A stretch of DNA of 64,000 nucleotides from UBA12191 sp964422295. GTDB taxonomy: Bacteria > Planctomycetota > UBA8108 > UBA1146. The first letter of the stretch is position 1. Each line of letters starts with the position of its first letter. Made by a program: the position numbers and the translations under genes. The notes under the pieces are model-generated. The model did no database searches, was not told where the DNA came from, and saw only the letters and a list, made by a program, of their open reading frames with translations. This document shows positions 27,126-35,157 of the stretch, one piece after another. The stretch is from the NCBI GenBank assembly GCA_964422295.1, contig CAYRAM010000004.1, positions 62,001 to 126,000 of the forward strand, written 5' to 3'.

Positions 27126-30100
27126 TCAAGGGCAAGAAACATAACTTGCACAATCCAACTCATCATCGGTCAGGTCAACTCCGCAACTGCCGAAGGGCGC
27201 TGCGGGCTCAGGACCACCGGAGAAGAGATGGGAGAAGTGATAGATGGCATCTGCAATCGAGATATCACCATCGTCATTCTCGTCCAAGGCATCCAAGCAT
27301 GTCGGGTCTGAGGAAATGTTTCCGAAGATGTAGTTCAGGATAACGATCGCATCCGATATGTCGTAAGAACCGTCATCGTTTGTATCACCCCTGTGGAAGT
27401 AGATTCCGCACTCATTGACCGTGACTTGGAAACTGGTTTCCGTTACCAATCCAACGGCATCAGTGGCCACCACTGTGACAGTGTGAGTTCCAACTTCAAA
27501 CTCTGTTCCTGAAGACGGAGAAACGCTAATCGTCCCGCCGTCACAGTTGTCAGAGATTTCAGGTGTTTGCCAGGTCACTACTGCCGTGCATGTGGTTACA
27601 TCCGGTTCTGCAAAGATGTGGGCGGGCAAATTGATCACGTCTGGCGCTTCACTGTCGACGATGTTGATGGTGATCGACGTTGTGTTGGCGTTACCCTCAC
27701 TATCAATCGCAATGTAATCCACTATCGTTATACCGAGGGGAAGGAAATCACCCTGGCTGACACTCGCCTGCAAGCTGGACACTTCACAATTGTCAACGAC
27801 AGTAGGCTCAGGCCAGAATGCGTTCGCACCGCAAAGTCCTGGATAGTTTTCCAATTCAACCAACCCAGTAACATTCAGGAATTCTGGACCTTCCTTGTCG
27901 ATAACATTCACGGTGAAACTGGCATTCGCAGTGTTTCCGTAGAAATCCATCGCCATGTAGGTCACTTCTGTGATTCCCGGCTCAAAGAAATTACCACTCT
28001 CGTGGGAGGCTTCGACGGTCATCAATTCACTGCAATCTTCGATCACCGGATCTGTCCAGACATGAACAGCTCCACACGAATCAAAATCATTGGTCAATAC
28101 CACATTGGCTGGCACTCCTGTGATGGACGGTGCCTCCGCATCAGCGATATTGATGAAGAAAGAAGCCTGAGAAGAATTTCCAGCGCTGTCGGTTGCGGTA
28201 TAGGTGACCGTATTCAGTCCTACCGGGATCAGTGATCCGGAAGAGTAATTGCTGGTCAGTGTCACGCTTGAACAATCTGAAGTGGTCGGCGGGCTCCACG
28301 ACATGATGGTTCCACACTCTCCCAAGGTCGCGGTTCCAACGAGGTTAGCCGGAAGATCGGTAATCGTGGGCGGTTCAATATCCTCGATGGTAACAGTCAC
28401 CAATTGTGCATGTTCATTTCCACTCGCATCGGTGGCGGTAAACACCACGATATGGTCTCCGATGGGGAAAGAAGTTCCCGATTCATAATTCGCAGTGACC
28501 GTGACCTCTGCATCTGCGCTGCAGAAATCAGCTGCGGTTGGCATCGGCCAATTAGCGATACCTTCGCAGGATCCAGGGATATTGGGGAAAGTCATCGTCA
28601 AACCCAAGTTGGTGAAGAACGGAGCTTCCGTGTCTTCCACGACTACCTCGAAACTGGAATGGCTGCTGTTCCCCAAATCGTCTATCGCAGTGTATGTCAC
28701 CGTGGTTGAACCAATCGGGAACGTCTGGCCACTGGAGTAATCGGAACTGAGGAATAATCCTGAACAATCTTCCGCCGAGGGAGTGGTCCAAGTCGCGATA
28801 CCAGCACAGTTGCCTTCAATGTTGGAAACGGTCACCGTTCCTGGCATATCCAGAATCGTGGGTGCATCCATATCTTCCACTTGTACAAGGAAACTCTCGA
28901 TAGTTTCAAGACCACTGTTGTCGATGACGCTGTAGAAAACGGTCGTGGTTCCTACGGGGAATTCGGACCCGGAAGGAATCGAAGAGGTCACCGATGCAAT
29001 GCCTGAACAGTCTGAACCGGTCGGCTCAATCCAGGAAGCCACTCCGCTACACAGACCGGGAGTATTCTGAACCATAACTGTTGCCGGCAAATCCACCACC
29101 AGCGGTGCTTCTTGATCGGTGACTGTCACCAAGAAGGACTCGGAAGAGGTGTTTCCTGAAGGATCAATTGCGGTGTAGATCACCTCGGTGATTCCAATGT
29201 CGAACAGGCTTCCTGAGGTATGGGTAGCTGACAACTCTGAAGATACGCAATCGAGAGTTCCGGGATCAGCCCATGTTGCAGCGGCATTGCATGACCCCAG
29301 TTCAGCGGTGACGGTGATGTCACTCGGCATTGCAGTGATCTGGGGATTCTCACCATCGAGGACCGTAATGCTGAAGCTGGCCACGGTCTGATTTCCTTCG
29401 GTATCCGTAGCGGTATAAGTCACGTCCGTCGTACCGGTGAAAAACTGGCTCCCCGAAGAGTGAGAAGAAACCATGCTGCTGAATGTGCAATCGCTGGTGG
29501 AAGGCTCTGCCCAAACCACATTGACACTGCACAACGAGGTCGTATTCACCACAGTGACATCGAGCGGTATGTTCGAAATCGTCGGGGCTTCTCCATCCAC
29601 GATCACAACGAGGAATGATCCTGTCGTGCTGTTTCCTGACTCATCGGAGAAGGTGTAGGTGATGATATGCGATCCAATTGCCAATTCGGAACCATTCACA
29701 ATGTCACTGGTCGCAGTGACCGTTGCGCAGTCAGTAGCGATCGGATCTGGCCAAGAGGCCACTGCTGTACAGGAATCTATTGGAGTTGAAATGTGAACCG
29801 TACCAGGCAACTGTTCAATGGTCGGATCTGTCGTATCCAGCACTATCACTGTAAACGAGTGCGAGAACTGATTGAGATCAGAATCCAATGCGGTGTAGGT
29901 CACCAAGGTTTCACCTGCCGAGAAAATGTCACCTGGCTGGTGACTGGAAGTCACTGTGACGGGTCCCACACAGTTATCGGTGAATGATGGTATGGTCCAG
30001 TTTGCAACACCTTCGCACTCTTGTGTGCTGTTTCCAACGAATACCGGATCTGACGGTGCTTCGAGGAGAGATGGAGATTCAGTATCCGTGACGGTCACCG

Positions 30101-33100
30101 TGAAGCTTTGTTCGTGGCTGTTTCCGAGAGCATCGGTCGCCGTTGCAGTCACGGTAGTCGTCCCCTGAGGAAACGCCGATCCGGACTCATGGCTCAGAGT
30201 AAAGGTCGATGATGAACACGGATCACTGGTTTGCAGTGATTCCCAGGTTACAACAGCTTCGCAACTTCCCAGCTCTGTGGATACTGATTGATTGGTGGGG
30301 AAGATCGTGAATGTCGGAGGCAAATTGTCTACGACCGTCACGATGAAAGAATCGATCGTCTGATTGCCGCTGTCATCCGTAACGATGTAGGTAATCGTGG
30401 TATTGCCCAGTGGTAAAAATGCTGGATTATCATGGCTTTTTTGCACCGTCATCCCTTGGCAATCTATCGGAGCAGGCTCCTGCCAAGTGACTTCGGCTCC
30501 ACAGACACCCGGATCCACTCCAACAGAGAAGTCCGCAGGTATACCCACGATGGTTGGTCCTTCATTATCTGCCACAACGACGTTAAAGAAGATGCTGGCA
30601 GAATTATTAAAGTCATCCGTGGCGGTGTAGGTCACCAAGGTGCTACCTACCCCAAATGTGTCTCCCGATTGATGGCTGGAAACAGTGGTCAGCTCCGAAT
30701 CACATGCATCGAGAGCAAGCGGCTCATCCCAGGTAACCACACTTCCGCAGGTTCCAGGGTCAATCACCGTGGAGAAGTTTGGAACCGTAACGGTATAGAT
30801 AGGAGCGTCGAGATCTTGAACGGTGATCGTGAAGCTGGCGCTACCAAGGTTTCCTGAGGAATCGGTCGAAGTGTAAGTCACGACGGTATCGCCCACAGGG
30901 AAACTACTACCTGGCACGTGGCTTGCGGCAAACCCAACTGGATCACAGTGGTCGAAAGCCGTTGGAGTAAGCCAGAAGACTGTGTTTGTGCAAGCACCAG
31001 GTATACTGGCAACGATAGTGTCTACAGGCATATTCAGAAGTGTGGGAGCTTCAATATCATTTACGGTAACGGTAAATGAGATTTGATCTACTTCTCCACC
31101 CCCATCGGAAGCGGTGTACGTCACCGTAGTCACTCCTTTATCAAAGAATGCCCCTGGTGAGTGTGTCGAAGTGATCACCACATTACCGCAGTCATCTGTC
31201 GCTGTAGGCTCGGTCCAGAACACCTGTGCCTGACAGGTTCCCAGCGCTGTTTCTACAACATGGTTATCCAACACCGATGTGAAAGTAGGTGGCACTCCAT
31301 CGGTGACTGTCACGTTGAATGTCGCCTCGCTGATGTTTCCACTGTCATCCTGAGCGGAATAGGTGACCGGAGTCACTCCGACCGGGAAGACCGTATCTGG
31401 AGAGTGAGAAGCGGTGAGAACCGAGGAGCCACAGGAGTCTGTGCTGGTCGGCTCAATCCACGTCACCAGAGCATTACACTCTAGCGGTGCTGCAGCCACG
31501 GTGATATCTACCGGAACTCCTTGGAAACTGGGACCAAAGCCGTCCGAAACCGTCACCGGAAAGGTTACTTCCGAGAAAAATCCGGTCAGGTCAGAGACTT
31601 GGTAGGTGACTTCTGTTGTTCCTATGGGGAACAACGATCCCGGTTCATGAGAGGCTGTGTAAGTCAAATTGGCTGAGCAATCGATGGCCAAGGGAGGATC
31701 CCAAGTCACAGGCTCACTGCAATCCGCAGTCGTCGTCAATGCCGAGATGGGTCCTGGAGTCGATACGAACACCGGAACATCAAGGTCATTCACGGTGACT
31801 GTAAAGGACCCGACAGTCTCATTTCCTGCAGGATCGACCGCACTGTAAATAACAGTGGTCACTCCCACTCCAAAGGTGGAAGGAGGATCAAAATTGCTGA
31901 TCGCCTCGATTTCGAGATCGCAGTTATCGACTGCTGTTGGTGGAGCCCAGAGCACTGTTGCTCCACAACTTCCCGGATCGGTGTTCAATACCATACTGAT
32001 CGGAATTCCAACAATTGTCGGAGGAGTATCATCCACAATGTCGACGATAAACGACATCGATGAAGACAATCCATTGGCATCGGTAGCCGTGTAGGTAACC
32101 GTTCGAATGCCTGGAAGACCAACGAGGGGTTGATTGAGGTTCTGAGTCAAAGTGGTTCCGGTTGTGCAATCGGAGACAATCGGATCATCCCAGCTCACCG
32201 TCGCTGTACACGCAGTCGCCAGCGCTGAAACCTGAAGATCAGGTAGTTGCTCAATCTGAGGTGGAGATTGGTCTGTAACGATTACGAGAATTGCTCCTGT
32301 ATTGGAATTCCCGCTCACATCCGTTGCTGTAAAGATCACCAAGGTTTCACCGATAGGAAATTCCGAACCGTTGACATGAGTTGAAGTCACAGTCACGTCA
32401 GAACAGATATCCGTTGCAATCGGTTCTTCCCAGGTCACAAATGCGGTGCATGTCACCGGATCGGCCGCAACATTCGGGAACGTCGGAATCGAAGTGAACG
32501 TCGGCAGGACTGATTCCGTAACCGTCACAGTGAAGGTAGCCACCGATTGGTTCCCGTGATCATCTACCGCCGTAAAGGTGATGACGTTTACACCTACCGG
32601 TAATTGTCCCCCCTGGGCAACGTCAGATGAGATCGTGGCATTGCTGCACACATCGGTCGCCGTCGGTTCGATCCATGTGGTGGAGGCTGAACAAGCCCCC
32701 GGGGTGACTTCGATCAGTTGATCTTCCGGAACTCCGGAAATCACCGGCGGAAGAGTATCAAACTGCACTCCATTTAAGGCATCGCAAGGATCGGGAACAC
32801 CATTGCCATTGCAATCGGTAGCAAATCCCAGTTCGATTTCACAACTGTCGATGATGTTATTGCCATTGCAATCCTGGTCACCTTGAGCGAAATCGCAACT
32901 ATCTGGAATCCCGTTCCCATTGCAGTCAGGGAACCCTGGCTGGGAAAGATCACAAGAATCCGTCTGACCATTTCCGTTGCAGTCGACATAGGTCAACTCG
33001 GAGATCAATCTGACGTCCGTGGTCGTACTGAGGAATATCCCGGCGTCTCCAAAGCTCAGAGGTGAATCATCCAATCCACCGGGAAGTTCCATGCAATTGA

Positions 33101-34058
33101 CGGTCCCATCAAAGGTCCGCAGTTCAACACCCTGATCCCAAAGAAGGCCTTCTTTACTGAACAGGTGAAGTCCGCAATTGGTGGAGACCACTGCCTTGTC
33201 TGCCGAAAGTGCACTGTAACTCTGAGCACCTTGTGTGTAGAGAAGGTCTGCTGTCTCAGTCCAATTTGCTCCCGAGCGCTGGTAAATTTTTGCACCCGTT
33301 GCACCGGGGACCAACATGTTCAGATCACTCCCGGAATGTGCAAGACTGAATCCGGATACGAGTGGGAGATCCAGAGATGAATCAAGCTCCCACTGCAATG
33401 ACGGACTTCCTTGAGGTCTCAATACCAATATCTGACTATTGGTTCTGTCCGCTGCTGCCAAGTATCCTGACACCATTTCCAATTCGTCACCAAGTGTCCC
33501 GCCAAGCGCTCCGCCATTGATGGAACTTTCAAACCATGTGAAGGAATTCCCACCGGTATTGAAGCGGATGTAGAAGGTAACTTGATTCCCGTTGGGGTTA
33601 CCGACAGCCAAGTGAATTCCCGAAAGGGCAACACTGTGACCAAAATTCGCCAAGGGGTCATTGGGGCTGTGAGAAAACTCCTCGGCCCAACTGGTCCCGT
33701 CATAGCTCATCACTTTGACTTCATTATCAAGACCCAAGGCAAGTGAGTTGCCATCCAGGTCCAGCGATCGAAGTGTTTGCGGAGCAAGGTTCAGGGTCGT
33801 GTTGTGAACCCATACCCCCTGATCTTGATGAAGCAACTCAACTTCGCTTCCTTGTCCACGAACGAGCCACGTGCCTGAAGTGTCGACAAGGGTTCCTTGC
33901 GTGGCGAGAACTTCGGAATCGGTCTGACAATTTTGCGCCTGCAAAAAGGTGCTCTGAAGCGCGACCGAGACGAAAACAATAACGAATGCAAACCCGATTC
34001 GACCGAGGTCAAAGGGCTTGAATACGACCGGTGCGGTCGTCGATGAAATCTTCTTCAT
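27126..34058 (-). CDS. Giant secreted HYR-repeat protein with dockerin end
   Basis: A complete 2310-residue protein. A long basic start (MKKISSTTAPVVFKPFD) precedes the hydrophobic core of a signal peptide ending FLQAQ near residue 42. Residues about 43-350 form a propeller-like region, then four acidic DCNGNG..DSCD motifs (about 355-435), then 22 HYR domains of about 81 residues each, and a C-terminal dockerin-like pair (DTNDDGSYDISDA, DENDDGDISIADA) with a CGVDLTDDELDC tail. This is a rod-like, probably surface-exposed or matrix protein; adhesion is inferred from the HYR fold. GGGGGAGAG precedes the ATG. It is a paralogue in plan of the gene at 1-6185. Confidence 0.93.
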   Translation of the reverse strand: MKKISSTTAPVVFKPFDLGRIGFAFVIVFVSVALQSTFLQAQNCQTDSEVLATQGTLVDTSGTWLVRGQGSEVELLHQDQGVWVHNTTLNLAPQTLRSLDLDGNSLALGLDNEVKVMSYDGTSWAEEFSHSPNDPLANFGHSVALSGIHLAVGNPNGNQVTFYIRFNTGGNSFTWFESSINGGALGGTLGDELEMVSGYLAAADRTNSQILVLRPQGSPSLQWELDSSLDLPLVSGFSLAHSGSDLNMLVPGATGAKIYQRSGANWTETADLLYTQGAQSYSALSADKAVVSTNCGLHLFSKEGLLWDQGVELRTFDGTVNCMELPGGLDDSPLSFGDAGIFLSTTTDVRLISELTYVDCNGNGQTDSCDLSQPGFPDCNGNGIPDSCDFAQGDQDCNGNNIIDSCEIELGFATDCNGNGVPDPCDALNGVQFDTLPPVISGVPEDQLIEVTPGACSASTTWIEPTATDVCSNATISSDVAQGGQLPVGVNVITFTAVDDHGNQSVATFTVTVTESVLPTFTSIPTFPNVAADPVTCTAFVTWEEPIATDICSDVTVTSTHVNGSEFPIGETLVIFTATDVSGNSNTGAILVIVTDQSPPQIEQLPDLQVSALATACTATVSWDDPIVSDCTTGTTLTQNLNQPLVGLPGIRTVTYTATDANGLSSSMSFIVDIVDDTPPTIVGIPISMVLNTDPGSCGATVLWAPPTAVDNCDLEIEAISNFDPPSTFGVGVTTVIYSAVDPAGNETVGSFTVTVNDLDVPVFVSTPGPISALTTTADCSEPVTWDPPLAIDCSANLTYTASHEPGSLFPIGTTEVTYQVSDLTGFFSEVTFPVTVSDGFGPSFQGVPVDITVAAAPLECNALVTWIEPTSTDSCGSSVLTASHSPDTVFPVGVTPVTYSAQDDSGNISEATFNVTVTDGVPPTFTSVLDNHVVETALGTCQAQVFWTEPTATDDCGNVVITSTHSPGAFFDKGVTTVTYTASDGGGEVDQISFTVTVNDIEAPTLLNMPVDTIVASIPGACTNTVFWLTPTAFDHCDPVGFAASHVPGSSFPVGDTVVTYTSTDSSGNLGSASFTITVQDLDAPIYTVTVPNFSTVIDPGTCGSVVTWDEPLALDACDSELTTVSSHQSGDTFGVGSTLVTYTATDDFNNSASIFFNVVVADNEGPTIVGIPADFSVGVDPGVCGAEVTWQEPAPIDCQGMTVQKSHDNPAFLPLGNTTITYIVTDDSGNQTIDSFIVTVVDNLPPTFTIFPTNQSVSTELGSCEAVVTWESLQTSDPCSSSTFTLSHESGSAFPQGTTTVTATATDALGNSHEQSFTVTVTDTESPSLLEAPSDPVFVGNSTQECEGVANWTIPSFTDNCVGPVTVTSSHQPGDIFSAGETLVTYTALDSDLNQFSHSFTVIVLDTTDPTIEQLPGTVHISTPIDSCTAVASWPDPIATDCATVTATSDIVNGSELAIGSHIITYTFSDESGNSTTGSFLVVIVDGEAPTISNIPLDVTVVNTTSLCSVNVVWAEPSTSDCTFSSMVSSHSSGSQFFTGTTDVTYTATDTEGNQTVASFSITVLDGENPQITAMPSDITVTAELGSCNAAATWADPGTLDCVSSELSATHTSGSLFDIGITEVIYTAIDPSGNTSSESFLVTVTDQEAPLVVDLPATVMVQNTPGLCSGVASWIEPTGSDCSGIASVTSSIPSGSEFPVGTTTVFYSVIDNSGLETIESFLVQVEDMDAPTILDMPGTVTVSNIEGNCAGIATWTTPSAEDCSGLFLSSDYSSGQTFPIGSTTVTYTAIDDLGNSSHSSFEVVVEDTEAPFFTNLGLTMTFPNIPGSCEGIANWPMPTAADFCSADAEVTVTANYESGTSFPIGDHIVVFTATDASGNEHAQLVTVTIEDIEPPTITDLPANLVGTATLGECGTIMSWSPPTTSDCSSVTLTSNYSSGSLIPVGLNTVTYTATDSAGNSSQASFFINIADAEAPSITGVPANVVLTNDFDSCGAVHVWTDPVIEDCSELMTVEASHESGNFFEPGITEVTYMAMDFYGNTANASFTVNVIDKEGPEFLNVTGLVELENYPGLCGANAFWPEPTVVDNCEVSSLQASVSQGDFLPLGITIVDYIAIDSEGNANTTSITINIVDSEAPDVINLPAHIFAEPDVTTCTAVVTWQTPEISDNCDGGTISVSPSSGTEFEVGTHTVTVVATDAVGLVTETSFQVTVNECGIYFHRGDTNDDGSYDISDAIVILNYIFGNISSDPTCLDALDENDDGDISIADAIYHFSHLFSGGPEPAAPFGSCGVDLTDDELDCASYVSCP
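27415..32760 (-). repeat. HYR domain array (22 units)
   Basis: Twenty-two tandem coding units of about 243 bp counted by their D..P.I starts. Each keeps the C.A.V.W core and the final VTYTATD..GN strand; sequence drift between units argues against recent duplication. Confidence 0.88.
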
Positions 34059-34111
34059 TGGGTCTCTCCCCCATTAATTTTGAAGAGTTATATAGGTTTC
34101 CCGATCTCTCA

Positions 34112-34140
34112 AATGTATTGACTTTGTTAGTTTTTGACAA
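34112..34140 (-). promoter_or_regulatory. Candidate sigma-70-like promoter of the giant HYR gene
   Basis: On the minus strand TTGTCA (34140-34135) and TACATT (34117-34112) are separated by 17 nt, placing a start about 47 nt before the ATG at 34058. It is the best match in the AT-rich gap but is not a consensus promoter. Confidence 0.35.
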
Positions 34141-34288
34141 CTCGGCTATGCTCTTTGTCAATATGGCGTGGAACTTTCCGATGGCGACATCGGTTCTGAT
34201 TGGCAGTTGAATCACTGTTCGTCTCGACCCCACAGAACATTGGAGATACTCTCCCCGGTCAGGTCGTAACCAAATGTCACGAAGAGTA

Positions 34289-34362
34289 GTCCCCGTAGCT
34301 CAGCTGGATAGAGCATCGGATTCCTAATCCGAAGGTCGCAGGTTCGAATCCTGCCGGGGACG
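34289..34362 (+). tRNA. tRNA-Arg (anticodon CCT)
   Basis: A 74-nt cloverleaf: acceptor GTCCCCG/CGGGGAC, D-stem GCTC/GAGC, anticodon stem TCGGA/TCCGA around the loop TTCCTAA, and T-stem GCAGG/CCTGC with the TTCGAAT loop. The anticodon CCT reads AGG. The CCA end is not encoded. No matching repeat suggests an integrated element nearby. Confidence 0.97.
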
Positions 34363-34404
34363 CATATTTATCTCATCGATTCACCTGGTGAATGGAGTAC
34401 AGAG

Positions 34405-35151
34405 TTGCAGGATTTCCCATTCAGCCCTGTTGTGATGATTCTCACGTTTATTTGCCTGTGTTCGTGCAGTTCTACTTCTGAGGTGGCCTACAAACATGAA
34501 GCTCATGCAGTAAAAACATGGGGAAGCATGCGAGAGGTATTGCGAGAAGGAAACACGGGGGGCAGGGTGCAATTGACCGAAGTGGTCCATGCAAAATCCA
34601 TGGGTGTCGGTGCCCTTGCCGAGCTCAAGGGGGAAATCACCGTCATCGACGGGGTTGCCTTCGTGTCCACCTTTTCCGATGAGAGACCAAATTCAACCGG
34701 GGTTCCTGTTACCCGTCGTGCTCTCGATTCTGATCAGGCCGCCTTGCTGGTCATGGCCGAGGTGAATGCCTGGAAGTCGGTAGAACTTGCTGAATGCTCA
34801 TCGTATGAAGAACTTGAGCGGAAGATCTCACACTGTTTAATCCAGCACCATTTCGACCTGTTCCAGCCGACTCCGATTCGAATCAGCGGAATCGCTGAAA
34901 GAGTGGATTTTCACGTCATCGCCGGTTCTTGTCCGATTGCTGAACCCGAAGGGACTCCGCCTTGGCGCGGGTCTGTCGAGGGCGATCCCTTGGAATTAGT
35001 GGGAATCTACGTCGAAGGATCCGCCGGGAAACTGACCCACCACCAACACAACAGCCATCTGCATGTAATTTCCGGATCGCTGACCGGGCATGTGGACGCT
35101 CTCAGCCTCCGCAATGCAACTCTGCAAATACCCCTGAAAAACCCGAATTGA
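34405..35151 (+). CDS. Acetolactate-decarboxylase-like lipoprotein
   Basis: A 248-residue protein with an N-terminal hydrophobic segment ending in a lipobox-like LCSC, so probably a membrane-anchored lipoprotein. GVGALAELKGEITVIDG is the family's hallmark, and HLHVISGSLTGHVDAL keeps the three zinc-ligand histidines (H-x-H, then H nine residues on, two fewer than in the Bacillus enzyme as I recall it). Acetolactate decarboxylase makes acetoin from acetolactate; known enzymes include cytoplasmic and secreted forms. TTG at 34405 has GGAG 8 nt upstream; GTG 34432 or ATG 34435 are alternatives. The tRNA lies 42 nt upstream. Confidence 0.75.
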   Translation: MQDFPFSPVVMILTFICLCSCSSTSEVAYKHEAHAVKTWGSMREVLREGNTGGRVQLTEVVHAKSMGVGALAELKGEITVIDGVAFVSTFSDERPNSTGVPVTRRALDSDQAALLVMAEVNAWKSVELAECSSYEELERKISHCLIQHHFDLFQPTPIRISGIAERVDFHVIAGSCPIAEPEGTPPWRGSVEGDPLELVGIYVEGSAGKLTHHQHNSHLHVISGSLTGHVDALSLRNATLQIPLKNPN

Positions 35152-35157
35152 ATCCCT

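Noticed and set aside
34289..34405. tRNA-Arg as an integration site
   Set aside because: No repeat of the tRNA 3' end, no integrase and no compositional break nearby.
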